This document shows, piece after piece, positions 12,000-23,314 of a DNA stretch of 64,000 nt; position 1 is the first letter of the stretch, and every line of letters begins with the position of its first letter. A program made the translations under genes and the position numbers. The notes under the pieces are model-generated. The model saw nothing but the letters and a program-made list of their open reading frames with translations, was not told the DNA's origin and did no database searches. Source of the stretch: Blastomyces gilchristii SLH14081 (taxonomy: Eukaryota; Ascomycota; Eurotiomycetes; Onygenales; Ajellomycetaceae); NCBI RefSeq assembly GCF_000003855.2, contig NW_003101678.1, positions 1,850,329 to 1,914,328 on the forward strand, given 5' to 3'.

Positions 12000-13033
12000 A
12001 ATGCAGACAGATGCTGATTCATTCTTTGAATGAGAAGACACTGATCTTTCTCTTGATTGAGAAGATACATAGATCAATTGACAGTTGAAAGCAATGTGTT
12101 CTGATTGATTACAGTTAATGTATACTTCACATTGACATTAATCAGTGACTTCTTCAAGAGTGATCTCAGAAACTCAGAAGCCTGTTTGAACAGCAGAAAC
12201 TCTTGCTTATATATAGATATTTAAGTCTACTCAATTCATGATATCTGCATCATTGTTATTCTTCAGCATAGGTGTATAAGTATAACATCTTCTGTCACTG
12301 TTCTGTATACTCTTGAGCTTGATAAGACAGTCATTCAATGTCTGGAGTTGTATGCACAAACCTTCATAAGTCTGGTTTTGTCTATGCTTATAAGAGTCTG
12401 TAAGAGTTTGAGAGTTAATATCTTCTTGAGCATGCTAATCTTCATTTGATTCTCTTAAGATTGATCATCTGCTTCTAGAATTTTGATGTTGAAGTCAGAG
12501 ATAAATGTTATGAGAGAAGTATTTCTCTGTTAAATACTTTATAATCCATCTAACACTTTCTGTTGCATAACAGTGTCTTGAAACAGAATATCAAGATATT
12601 TAATAATATTGTTAGGTGTTTGCAATGCTGATTTACATGCTTTCATTCATGAATAAAACTTCTGTTTTACATGATTCTTCAATCATTCATTGATATATCA
12701 ATCTTGATTAATGAGTGAACTGATGATATCTTTATTCACACTCAGTTTTGCAAGCATTTTCATTCTTCATGATAAGTAGAGAGTGAGATCAGAAGTATTG
12801 AAATATATGAGAGCATCTAAGTGTTCTTTCAGTGCTTTTATACTTGATTCTGTAGATGTTGAAATTGCATGAGTTTCTTATTGTGATAATTGTTGAATCT
12901 CTTCATATTAATGTTATTGAGTTGCATGTATATCAGCTATTTATTACTGTTGTAATTTCAACATTGCTTGAAGTCACTGTGATATCACTTCTATGCTCAT
13001 ATTCAAGAGTTCTCTCATATTATTGTTAGACAT
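12000..13033 (-). pseudogene. Gypsy B gag relic
   Basis: Start ATG at 13033 (MSNNNMRELL). The same gag layout as gypsy A, with a degraded zinc knuckle region near 12110-12140. No long open stretch survives, and the in-frame stops are mainly TGA. Assignment is by homology with A and F. Confidence 0.72.
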
Positions 13034-13335
13034 GTTGTTCATTGAGTGTATAATATCTGTGAAATCTTGAAGAAGTGTAATTGTATGAATATCTCATATG
13101 TCTGAGTATCAGAACTCTCAGATTCTTCACTGACATTCTCTTGTAAGATCTTATTACAGAGTCAGAGTAACTGATGAGCAAGCTTCTATCTGAGAACTTA
13201 ATATCTACTTAACTGTGTTTCTCTTTCTTATGTGTTATTATGCATTCAGATATCTCTCAATGAATAATCATTTCTAATGAGAACATAATACATGAATAAT
13301 CATTTCTAATAAGAAGACAATAAATGTTTTTCTAG

Positions 13336-13645
13336 TATAAGAGGCCTACACTGAATAGATCAGTATAATATTGATAGGTCTTATATAATACAGAGAAAAA
13401 TGTTAGAGAAGAAAAGAAAGAGAAAGTGTGAGAATCAGTGATCAGAGTGAATATTTATACATGTATATAGTGATGTATATGATTAAGCTTCAGAGTGAAA
13501 GAATCTATACGTGTTCATAGTGGACTGAGGGTCAGCAATTGAGAGTGACTGAGAAGCAGAGTGTACGCATTTGAGAATGAAGTGATTGAAATCTGTGAAG
13601 TGTAACAGAATAGTCTATATCATTGATCGGGCGCAGCCCGCCACA
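13336..13645 (-). repeat. 5' LTR of gypsy B (310 bp)
   Basis: The inner end is mutated (TATAAGAGGCCTACACTG); the outer end is the intact TCGGGCGCAGCCCGCCACA. It carries one U3 unit. Confidence 0.92.
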
Positions 13646-15060
13646 AGCTTGAAGTAAAAATTGACTTTGTATTTCTGAAATAGTAAACAAGGTCATATTC
13701 TCTGCATTGCTTATGTGATTTAACTTGTAATACAAACACTGATAAAGAATCTTAACATCAAGATAATAAATAATGAGATGACTGATTCTTGAGATAAGAA
13801 TGAGATGAAAGTGATTACTCAAGTAACTTTTATATTCATTTTATAAAAGATAATGTTTTTTAATAACACTTTTTAATATTGCTTTTTGATAATGCTTTTT
13901 AATAATGCTACTGTTAATTTTGAATAGATTGACTAATAATTTAAATATCATAGATTTGAAACATTGATAATGTGATTTGTATCTTCTCTAAATAATAATA
14001 ATGATTTTATAATATTCAATAAATAAACAAATCAGTCATATCACTGAATATGATACAGAATGTTAGAATATAATAAAGTTTAACATATAAGATAACTGTT
14101 CAGACTCTTTGATTGTATCAGATAATTAATCATTAAGTGTAACACTCTGATTAGAAAAAGATTCAGATATTGAAACTTTCTGATATCAAGTGAACTCAGT
14201 TGAAATATGTAATTGATTTACTGTTTCAGTTTTATAAAACAATGAAGACAGTCTCAATCACTTGTACATTAATACTGCAGTCAGTCTGATGAGTGTATAA
14301 CAGTTTATTTACTCATTTTGAGAAGCAGTTAAATCACTTAAAAAGAATTTCAGTCTGAGATAATGCTATAGTGCAGGCTATTATTGCTGTAAGAAATAAA
14401 CTGGCATATTATTACAGTAAAACTGAACAATCTTTTACAGAGTACTATACTGTAGCAGCTCTACTAGATCTCTTCTATTAAGTTAATATCTACACTTCTC
14501 AAGATTGAACAGAGAAGAAATGAGACTCATATATTAAATTAGTCTGAGACTACTATAATATTAACTATCAGAGATTTGAATAAGCAGATGTTAGAGATGT
14601 GAAGACAGTGAAATATAATTCTCTAATAAGTAATGATCTTTGATAACACTTTATATTATATAGAACTATAATACTAACTTTGAAACAGAACTTACATATA
14701 TTAATTGCAACTGAAAATCAGGCAAAACTACATACTTGTAAAACTGAATTTAATCACTATCTTCAAGATAATTTGATGAATTTACACATTAAATCAATTC
14801 TAAAGTTATGAAAAATTATTGAGAGTACATATTCAACTGTTACACTGATAATATATGATATTCTGACAATTTCATTGACAGAGATGAAAATAAAGTGAAA
14901 GCTCAACTCAAGCTGAGATATTTATTACTATCACTGAGAATAATTATAAGAAGAAATAATCAAGAAACTCATAATTGTAAAACATAGAATTATCAGACAG
15001 TTTAATATCTGTGATCACAGTATATCAGAGAAGTGTAGTTTTCATGAGAAAGTGAAGAAT
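13646..15060 (+). pseudogene. hAT transposase relic, C-terminal half (X1)
   Basis: Continues the transposase after gypsy B. With stops read through it shows the C-x2-H-type region (about 13690-13740), the Y-Y-S-K-T-E-Q motif followed by T-E-Y-Y (about 14400-14460), a D-W-T-E-K-K then D-Y-Y-N-I-N-Y-Q block (about 14500-14580), and a C-terminal dimerisation-like region to about 15060. These match the expected order of the RNase H-like core and the hAT C-terminal dimerisation domain. TGA and TAA stops occur throughout. Confidence 0.7.
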
Positions 15061-15382
15061 AAACTTGTATAAGAATATATTTAATTGTTTCATGAGTATT
15101 ATTAATAATTGTCATTAAATTCTGATTATATAAGTAATCACTGAATGAACTGAATAAGACTGAATTTAATCTTCAGTCTCAGTCTCATTCTGATTTTGAA
15201 AGAATGATTATCTTTCACAGTTTATTCTGAGAAATTACTCTTATTTCACTGTTCTTGCATTAAATCTGGTCATTTTTCACATCATTTCTCTCAGAAATGA
15301 TTCATTTTCAGATTTTTTTAATGCTTGATTCTGGCGAGACTCACGTTAAGAAATGTATGAGATCAGATTAAATGTGACTAAA
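13646..15382 (+). mobile_element. hAT transposon X1, segment 3 (transposase C half and right arm)
   Basis: Resumes the hAT sequence directly after gypsy B and aligns with 48178-49915 of X2. The terminal inverted repeat itself is missing: the sequence stops about 30 bp short of the X2 terminus where the lone LTR at 15383 begins. The right arm keeps the subterminal stretch with GAGACTCACG and AATGTATGAGATC, also found in X2, X3 and the short relatives T1 and T2. Confidence 0.85.
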
Positions 15383-15671
15383 TGTGACAGACTGTGTCTG
15401 ATCATTATATAGACTATTCTCTTACACTTCATAGATTCTGCTCAAAGCTCTGATTCTCAGTCATTCTTAATTGCTGATTCTCAGCTGTTATAAATGTGTA
15501 TAAATTCTCTCACTCTGAAGCTTCACTGCATACATCATCATATACATGTATAAATATTCACTTTAATTACTGATTCTTGCACTTTCTCTTTCTTTTTCTT
15601 CTTTAACATTTTTCTCTTTGTTATATAAGATCTATATATTATACTGATCTATTCAGTGTAGATCTCTTACA
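15383..15671 (+). repeat. Lone gypsy LTR, no matching target duplication
   Basis: Begins TGTGACAGACTG and ends CTCTTACA: the family LTR in the same orientation as gypsy F, heavily mutated and 289 bp long. Flanking pentamers differ (CTAAA on the left, AATCT on the right), and the two flanks are different, oppositely oriented hAT copies. This fits a recombination product between two gypsy copies better than simple LTR-LTR excision. Confidence 0.85.
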
Positions 15672-15894
15672 AATCTCTGCCTATTCAAATCTCTGATAAT
15701 TGATATTATAGTAGTCTCAGACTAATTTAACATATAAGTCTCATTTCTTCTTTATTAAATTTTAAAAAGTGTAGATATTAACTTAATAGAAGAGATTTAA
15801 TAGAGATATTACAGTATAGTACTCTGTAAAAGATTGTTCAGTTTTACTGTAGTAATATATTACTTTATTTCTTACAGTAATAATAGCCTGTACT

Positions 15895-16245
15895 GCCTCA
15901 GTGGCCGAATGATTAATGCGGCCACCCGGTAGCGCCTTGGCGTGGGAAACCAAGGCGTGTGAGTTCGAAACCTGCAGAGAATACATTAAATCTGGAACTC
16001 AAGCACCTCAGGTTTCTAATAAATACAGAGATGTATAAATCACTTCAATAAATCACTCTATGTTTCTGAACTGAGAAGTTATTATCACATGTATCTAATT
16101 GTCACTTCTTTGTATTTTCTATATTCTTATTATCTTGATATGATCTCAACATCTGTATTTCCTTCTGTATAATCAACACTTAATCTGTATTTAACATCAC
16201 GCAAGAACTCATCATAAGCTCCGCTTGTATATAAGTATAATGAAA

Positions 16246-16320
<75 letters not shown>
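15895..16320 (+). mobile_element. SINE with tRNA-like head and (AAT)n tail
   Basis: A 426-bp insertion in hAT Y flanked by a perfect 14-bp duplication TAATAGCCTGTACT (15881-15894 and 16321-16334). The 5' 80 bp resemble a class II tRNA: A box TGGCCGAATGA, a strong hairpin (CGCCTTGG paired with CCAAGGCG, 15932-15957), and a B box GTTCGAAAC. A tRNA-unrelated body follows and the element ends in about 25 AAT units. The end before the tail, ATAATGAAAGAATAAT, closely resembles the LINE 3' end ATAATTGAAGAATAAT, suggesting mobilisation by the resident LINE. The head is much less mutated than its surroundings. Confidence 0.88.
15902..15971 (+). promoter_or_regulatory. Internal RNA polymerase III promoter (A and B boxes) of the SINE
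   Basis: A box TGGCCGAATGA at 15902-15912 and B box GTTCGAAAC at 15963-15971. The B box fits the GWTCRANNC consensus. The wide spacing suits a class II (Leu/Ser-like) tRNA ancestor. The acceptor and T stems do not pair well, so this is not a working tRNA gene. Confidence 0.7.

Positions 16321-16323
<3 letters not shown>
16247..16323 (+). repeat. (AAT)n tail of the SINE
   Basis: An uninterrupted AAT microsatellite of about 25 units between the SINE body and the second duplication. The LINEs in this window end in the same trinucleotide repeat. Confidence 0.95.
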
Positions 16324-16325
<2 letters not shown>

Positions 16326-18486
16326 GCCTGTACTATAGTATTATTTCACACTGAATTTCTTTTTAAGTAATTCAACTACTTCTTAAGATAAGTAAATAGA
16401 CTATTATATACTTATCAGACTGACTACAGCATTGATATATAAGTGATTAAAACTGTCTTAATTATCTTATAAAACTGAAACAGTAAATTAATTATATAAT
16501 TCAACTAAGTTCACTTTATATCAGAAAGTTTCAATATCTGAATCTTTTTTTAATCAGAGTGTTATATTCAATGATCAATTATCTAATATAATTAAAGAGT
16601 CTGAATAGTTATTTTATATATTAAACTTCATCATATTCTAATATTCTGTATTATATTCAGTGATATGACTGATTTATTTATTTATTGAATATTATGAAAT
16701 TATTGTTATTATTTAGAGAAGGTACAAATTATATTAACAATGTTTCAAATCTATGATATTTAAATTATTAGTCAATCTATTCAAAATTAACAGTAGTATT
16801 ACTAAAAAGCATTATTAAAAAGTATTATTAAAAAGTGTTATTAAAAAGTAATATTAAAAAGTGTTAATAAAAAAACATTATCTTTTACAGAGTGAATGTA
16901 AAAGTTACTTAAGTAATTACTTTCATCTCATTCTTATCTTAAGAATCAGTCATCTTATTATTCTTCATCTCAATGTTAAGATTCTTTATTAGTATTTATA
17001 TCACAAGTTAAATCACATGAGTAATACAGGAAATATGACCTTGTTTATTATTTCAGAAATGCAAAGTTAATTTTTACTTCAAGCTCTTTATCATAGTGTA
17101 GTTATTTGCAGTGTTATCAGTTGTAATTGTAAGAAGACTGAGACTAATATCTTAATAGTCATTTTTAATCACAGTTATTAATATCTCTATTATATAATTC
17201 TCAGTATGACTACTGATCAATGATTTAAATTCAATTAATATCTCTTAATAAGTTCAGTTCTTATCAATGTAATAACATATAACTTCTATAAATACAAGAT
17301 TGTTTGTACTAGTTTATGTATTCACTGTGAGAGACACTCTTCAATGATTCTTCAACTCTGATTCTAGATATTGTATATTGACTTTGTAGTGTGTCTTGAG
17401 ATTGAACTGAAGATATGATTAATATAAAATATGAAGATTTGAATTAAGCATTTGAAGAAGTGTTCAAAATTCAGAGTTTTTAATTAATTGAGGACATAGA
17501 TTCAGAGATATATATATACAAAGTAATTATTCACAGAAGTTATCAGATGAGAGTTATGAAATCAGAGTACTGATATATAATTATTTTCACATGATTTTCT
17601 TTAAATTAGAAAGTTAGTATTATCAAAAATCATTATCTGATAGAGTAACCTATCAGCTCAGTAGTAATTTTCTAATTATTTTTCTTTTATTGTCTGCATT
17701 CTGATGACTTCAGATATCAGAAAATTCTGTTAGAGTTATAATCAGTTTATAATAAATGTTTCTGAATAAAGTTAAAGTAATTATAGTAGAGAGATGACTC
17801 TTCAGTAATCTGCAATACAATCTGTTGATAATTATTTCATAGTTCATCTTAATATTTGAGTTGAGTTTTTCATAAATTTTATGACCTGGAATTGGATATG
17901 AAAAATGAAGTGATTCTTTATTATAATTAAAAGAGAGCATTCTGTCTTGAATTGTAAATAACATAGACTTTGTAATTCATAGTGATTTCTTGAAGAGTTT
18001 ATGAATCTTCAATAGAAGTGAAAGAAGTGAAAGAAGTGAATTCAGAAGATATAATAAAGATTTAAGAAAGATAATAATTTATTTTTAATAAAGATAATAA
18101 CTGATCACTGATATATATAAGAAGAATTATTATAAGAGAAAATAATCTTCTTTCTTAACTTAGTTATAATTTTAATACTAACTCAGATTGAATATTATCA
18201 ATGTATAAAAGTAAATAAACAATCTTGATTAATCTCTATTATATTTCTTGAAATATATTAATATTGTAAAAGAGAGTATTACTAAATTATATTATTAGAT
18301 AATATTATTAAAAATATATTAATATTATAAATATCAATATTGAAAAAATGTTAATATATATACATTATAGTAATTTGTAAATCATGATTGTTAAATATAT
18401 ATATATATATTATTTCTGACATTGATAATTGATTACAACTTGTACAATAATTTTTGAAAACTCAAAATTAATTTCAATTATTAACT

Positions 18487-18670
18487 TGTGATTCGGAAGA
18501 ATGTATGACTATCAGATAATAACGCGGCCGCTTCTGAACACGCTTATGAATGTAAAGAGGCTCTAGCGGCCACTAATTAATTTAGATAATGTATATAAAA
18601 AGTCAGTGTATATCTGAAATTATACACTGACTTCAGCAATCTTTGAATCATATCTGATAGCATGTCTAAA
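18487..18670 (+). repeat. Probable 5' LTR of gypsy G
   Basis: Starts TGTGATTCGG at the junction with hAT Y, has GC-rich patches (GCGGCCGC at 18522-18529), a TATA box and a strong hairpin, and leads into the gag region. The 3' boundary is uncertain because the second LTR is missing; 18670 is an estimate. Confidence 0.5.
18592..18633 (+). promoter_or_regulatory. TATA box and 12-bp perfect hairpin in the gypsy G LTR
   Basis: TATATAAAA at 18592-18600 is followed at once by an inverted repeat: AAGTCAGTGTAT (18600-18611), a 10-nt loop, and ATACACTGACTT (18622-18633). Its position after the TATA box would place the hairpin at or near the 5' end of the transcript. Confidence 0.55.
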
Positions 18671-18799
18671 AACTGGTGAGAAGTGCAGACTTCTTCAGAG
18701 TGTAATAATTCTGTCTATGAAGCAATTCATAGTTATCATATCAGTGTGATTCTAAATCATCTCAAAAGATAGTGTATGAAGAAGTGATGAGTGAAAGAG

Positions 18800-20346
18800 T
18801 ATCTGATTGATACTGCTCTGCTTGATGAAGAAAAACTTCACACTCAGACAAATACTACATATGCAAATGAATAAGATGTGAGAAATGAGATGAGAGCAGT
18901 CAATCAGATTCAAACAATATCACTCTCTACTTAGAAGAATAAAAGAGAAGTGATTATTATCAGAGTTGTATGATAATAACAGAAATTAAAAATCAGAAAT
19001 CATATAATAATATAATGATATAACAATAGACATTGTATAATTAATGAGAAATTACTGAAATAAACATCTTCTCTAGTCAATATAAATAATACTCTTCTCT
19101 GCTATCTGAACTGAAAGATATACAGAACCTCTCAAAGAGTTTACTCAAAGTAGTAAGAAAAACAGCTGAGATGACTGATTTTCATACATGTATAAGAATT
19201 CTAAACAAGATCAAGGCCTTGTGTACACAGTGACGGATCAAGACAGAAGCTAAGCAACAATTGATATTCACTGCAGATTAAGTATTCACTATGATGAGCT
19301 TTATCAATGCAATCATCATTATTAATAAGAATAGAGAAAATCAGATCATAGACCTGCAGCAGAAAATTAAACATTTATACAGATAGATGATCACACTGAA
19401 TCTGAAGATCTCATCACAATCATTCACAATCTCTTCAGAAGTATACATATTATCTGAGATCACTGCACAGAATAAGAATCTGATCAGAAGATATATCAAG
19501 TCAGAAGATCTGTCAGAGTTATTAAGTTTCAATGATAACTGAAAAAATGATGCTGCAATTAGCTAGCTAAGTCAGATATAATTATATTATCAGATTGAAC
19601 ATGAACTTACAGACAGACAGTCAACAGAATTTTAACAAGTCTTAAAATCTGCTGCATTTCTATATGAAAAAGTGAAGTAATTATAAATAACTGATAAAAA
19701 GATGAATCTCACAGACTCAGAGTGATATTCATTCTTAGAAACATGAAATGAGTTTTGCAAATGAATCTTATACAACTTTAAGAAAGTGAATATATAAGAT
19801 AAGTGTTATAAACACTTCACTAAGTGTAGACAAGTGAGTGATCATACATTATATTTCACACACTTCAGCTTATACTATCTTATATTGAATGAAGAGCTCT
19901 TAACATCTTTTTGTTTTCAGATCTTCATTCATGATCTTATATCTGAGTTGAGAGTGAAATGAAAATGCTTAATCTCACAATCAGACACAGTGAAAGAAGT
20001 ATACAATATTCTTATTATACAGGAACAAGTGAGTCAATTATAATAGAAAATACTGTAATCAAGTATATCTCAGTGAAGAATGAGTAATCAGACTTCTATA
20101 ACACAAGTTACACACTTGAATACAATGAATCTAGATTTGAATGTTATTATTAAAGCACTGAATTCTCTGAAAAAGAGATTCTCTGAGTGAAAATCTTGAT
20201 ATTATGAGCATTGAGCTTACTTTAACTGCAGATGCTAAAATCATGATATAAAGAATTACACACAGTGTGTATAGTTAAGAGAAGCAAGAAAGTCAAAAAA
20301 CTAGCAGAATCAGTAAGCTCAGAGACACTTACTGATATTCTATAAA
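18800..20346 (+). pseudogene. Gypsy G gag relic
   Basis: Plus-strand sequence between the LTR and LINE L4. Reading through stops gives helical, charged segments and, near 20190-20260, a run of Cys, His and Asn residues (Y-Y-E-H, F-N-C-R-C, N-H-D) that resembles a degraded zinc-knuckle region. Position upstream of the protease supports a gag assignment. In-frame stops are frequent. The 63-residue minus-strand ORF at 19341-19532 is a shadow. Confidence 0.5.
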
Positions 20347-20358
20347 AAGTCTTCAAAG

Positions 20359-21047
20359 TTATTATTATTATTATTCTTCAATTATAGATGTATGCAGTCA
20401 GAGACTATGACATCTACCTGAGAACTAAAAGTTCTCAGGGTTTTTCCTATATCTATACAGTTAACTATTATACATTCATCAATTTCAGATATGCAAAATC
20501 AGAAAATTCCAGCTCAGAATACAAAAACTGTTTACAAATTGCAGTATTTTAACATCTTCTGATACTTTGAAACCATTTGACATGACAAAAGAAAAGAGAA
20601 CACAGTCTTAAAGATAGACACATTAAATAGATAGATAGAAAAGAATAGAAAGAAAAAGATAAAGTAAAATAATGAGAGACTGTAATGAAACAAATTATTG
20701 AAAGATAGTATATAGCTGTTTTAACAGACTATATCTGATCAATTTCCTCCTCTTCATATTCAGATATTTCTGAATTCAGCTATTTTCTTGTAGCTGCTTG
20801 AGTTTCTGATAGAAAGTCTATTAAGTATTTAATTCCTGTCTCAGTTGAGAATAAGAATCTCATATTTAATTGATTTAGATTGTACTTCTCTTTCAATCTG
20901 ACTCTGAGACTATTGTATAATGCACAGTGCATTACAATATGCTCAGGATTCTCATTTGCATTGCAGAATGAGCATTCTATTGAATCAAATCTATCATCAA
21001 ATCTTTGTATATAAGATTTGAAATAGCCATGTTCTAATTTCAGCTGA
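20359..21047 (-). mobile_element. LINE L4, 5'-truncated copy
   Basis: Contains the LINE 3' end only: the (TTA)n tail at the left, the 3' UTR (TTCAATTATAGATGTATGC and the sequence after it) and the end of ORF2, homologous to L1, L2 and L3. Flanked by a 12-bp duplication AAGTCTTCAAAG (20347-20358 and 21048-21059). It is inserted in gypsy G between gag and protease. Severe 5' truncation is typical of target-primed reverse transcription. Confidence 0.93.
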
Positions 21048-21199
21048 AGTCTTCAAAGTGAAAGAGATATCTGTGTTAAATAACTCTCTGAATTCTGTGA
21101 ATATTAAGAGAAAGCAGACTTCTAAATAAGATGTAATTGAGAATGAAGAAGTAAACACTTATCTCAATATCTTAAGACTCAAAATGTTAATATATAGAA

Positions 21200-21480
21200 G
21201 ACACTTAAGTAAGAATCAAGCGATAACTGTAAAAGTGTTAACAGATACAGAAGCTTTTATATAATATATTAATAATTATATAATCTGAAGATTAAAAGAG
21301 ATTCACTGAGTAAAGAATCTCTGATATATAAAATTATCTGATAACTAATATTTAGTATTATCTGTAAAAGTAAGAGTTTCCTTGTACTTCAGAGAATAAT
21401 CTTACTATATTTAAGTGCGAGAGCTGTAGAACATGAAATACAACCTTATTCTCAGACTTAATTAATTTCAAAGGTTCAAT
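21200..21480 (+). pseudogene. Gypsy G protease relic
   Basis: The frame through 21226-21252 reads K-V-L-T-D-T-E-A-F, the position of the D-[ST]-G-A active site of retroviral-type proteases, with Glu in place of Gly (GGA/GGG to GAA/GAG fits the mutation process). Downstream blocks resemble the flap-side sequence of gypsy proteases. The open frame is broken by stops and then by gypsy C at 21534. Confidence 0.55.
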
Positions 21481-21533
21481 TCACAGATTCAATGATGTAT
21501 ATATTATATGTAATTAACTAATAGAAAGAAAAC

Positions 21534-21897
21534 TGTAAGAGGCCTACGCTGAATAGATCAGTATAATATTTATAGATCTTATATAACAAAGAGAAAAATG
21601 TTAGAGAAGGAAAGAAAGAGAAAGTGTGAGAATTGACACTTGAAGTGAATATTTATACATGTATGTGATGATGTACACAGTGAGGCTTCAGGGCGGAAGA
21701 ATCTATATGCATTCATAGCGGCCAAGAATCAGTGATCAAGAATGGCTGAGAATTAAAGTGTACACATTCATAGTGACTGAGAATCAGTGATTGAGAATGA
21801 TCAAGAATCAGAGTGTACACATTCATGAATGAAGCAGTTGAAATCTGTGAAGTGTAATAAAATAGTCTATATGATTGATGAGGCGCAGCTCGCCACA
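21534..21897 (-). repeat. 3' LTR of gypsy C (364 bp)
   Basis: TGTAAGAGGCCTACGC start, GCTCGCCACA end; two 55-bp U3 units. Confidence 0.92.
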
Positions 21898-22665
21898 TTA
21901 GCCCTCTCTTTCAGATAACACAGAACTCAGAGTTCAGATCAGTTGATTATAACTGATTTATTTCACAAGATATTATCAGCTGCAGCTGCATGATCTCTTA
22001 TCAAGAATATCTTCAATCTCTCACTCAAGCTCATTATCTTCTTCTATAATCCCTAGCAGTTGCCAGTCAAAAGTCAGTTAAGAAGAGAACAGGTCAGTGA
22101 CAGCACAGCAGAGCAAGCTTGTATAAAAGACATCATGAATTTCTGATGATGTGTTAAGACAGTAGTTGTGACTATCTAGAACTTCTATCACTTTATATCC
22201 GATATGACAGTAATCTAGTGTATGAGATGAACATGTGATTTGTATATTCTTAAGATTCAATCATATCAGATCTTCTATCTTATATTGTTCAGTGTGATCT
22301 CAGTGAACATTGATTCAATCTTCTTAATTCTGTTTAATACTCATCATGAAGGCTTCTACTCAATCACAGATGTCTTGAAGTTTTATTACTATATTATCAG
22401 TAATCTGAATCAGACTGCAGAAGTTCAGTGTGAACTGTATAATCTCTAGAAGATTTAACATCTTCATATAATAATCATGTATAAGAAAGAACAGGCTTAC
22501 ACCTGTTAAAACAGCATCTCAATCATTAATAGTGATCTCTGCATGTAGAAGAAGATCATGTCAGTTATCTTATAAGTGATTACAGAACTTATAAAAATAA
22601 TTCTTTACAGTCTGAATTGTCTGTTCTGATGCATCATCAGTCTCAGAGTAATAGACAGTTGATAA

Positions 22666-23129
22666 TAACTGACCATGTAACTGTGTCTGAGATGAGGACC
22701 AGAATATTTAATGATCTCATTATCAATTCAACTGATTCCATTACACTGTTTTAACATTAAATAGTAGTCTCATACTGTCTCAGTGAGACTTACTGTCTAC
22801 TCTTATCACATTTTCCAAATGAGACCATGATTTTCACTTCTCAATTTAAATTATTTTTATTGCTTTAAATGACTTTAAATCTCATTTGAATGTTACCAAA
22901 AAGTGTTACTTTTTAAAAAATTAAAAATAGTCTAAAAAAAACCTTAAAATGTCTAAAAATAGTAACTTTATGCCAAGAATGAGACTAAATGAGACCAAAT
23001 GAGATCACTTTCTTATTTTTTCTAAGTCATGGTCCCATTTTGAGATCTGATATATAGTCACTTTACATGTTTTTTTAATGATTAGTTCCAGCGGGATTCA
23101 TGTCAAGAAATGTATGAGATCAAATCAGA
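22666..23129 (+). mobile_element. hAT-type MITE T1 (right end in the gap)
   Basis: Starts TAACTGACC..GTGTCTGAG, close to the hAT TIR TAGACTGACCG..GTGTCTGAG, and runs collinear with the reverse of T2 up to the start of the Ns, where about 45 bp including the second TIR should lie. It is inserted in the integrase region of gypsy C, next to the stretch AGACAGTT that is continuous in gypsy A near 3230. Confidence 0.85.
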
Positions 23130-23314
23130 NNNNNNNNNNNNNNNNNNNNNNNNNNNNNNNNNNNNNNNNNNNNNNNNNNNNNNNNNNNNNNNNNNNNNNN
23201 NNNNNNNNNNNNNNNNNNNNNNNNNNNNNNNNNNNNNNNNNNNNNNNNNNNNNNNNNNNNNNNNNNNNNNNNNNNNNNNNNNNNNNNNNNNNNNNNNNNN
23301 NNNNNNNNNNNNNN
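23130..23314. other. Assembly gap (185 Ns)
   Basis: A run of N. It hides the right end of MITE T1, its second target duplication and part of the gypsy C integrase. Confidence 1.

Larger units (their letters stand above)
7921..13645 (-). mobile_element. Gypsy B: complete chromodomain Ty3/gypsy retrotransposon, 5.7 kb
   Basis: LTRs 7921-8229 and 13336-13645 are bracketed by a perfect 5-bp duplication AGCTT (7916-7920 and 13646-13650). Same family and orientation as gypsy A, only 44 bp from it in the same hAT host. The LTRs carry one 55-bp U3 unit each, which accounts for most of the size difference from A. The reverse transcriptase active site reads YSND instead of YLDD (near 10700), so this copy could not be active even if its stops were ignored. 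Confidence 0.94.
15672..17450 (-). pseudogene. hAT transposase relic (Y), interrupted by a SINE
   Basis: Minus-strand reading gives the same blocks as X1 and X2: T-S-T-N with Asn in the first catalytic position (near 17320), the T-D-N-A region (near 17110), and Y-Y-S-K-T-E-Q with T-E-Y-Y (near 15810-15860). The SINE insertion falls just upstream of the Y-Y-S-K-T-E-Q block. The short ORF at 15783-15986 is a chimera of SINE sequence and transposase and not a real gene. Confidence 0.68.
15672..18486 (-). mobile_element. hAT transposon Y, truncated, inverted relative to X1
   Basis: Aligns with the inverted copy X3 (about 61240-63560) and with the reverse of X2. It is cut on the left at the lone LTR and on the right where gypsy G begins (TGTGATTCGG at 18487). 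The SINE at 15895-16320 interrupts it. The open piece at 17710-17964 is part of the hAT body. Both TIRs are missing. Confidence 0.85.

Noticed and set aside
13532..13822. 96-residue minus-strand ORF
   Set aside because: It crosses from the gypsy B LTR into hAT DNA, antisense to the transposase.
15895..15985. A functional tRNA gene
   Set aside because: Boxes A and B are good but the acceptor and T stems do not pair, and the unit has a body, an AAT tail and a target duplication, so it is a SINE head.
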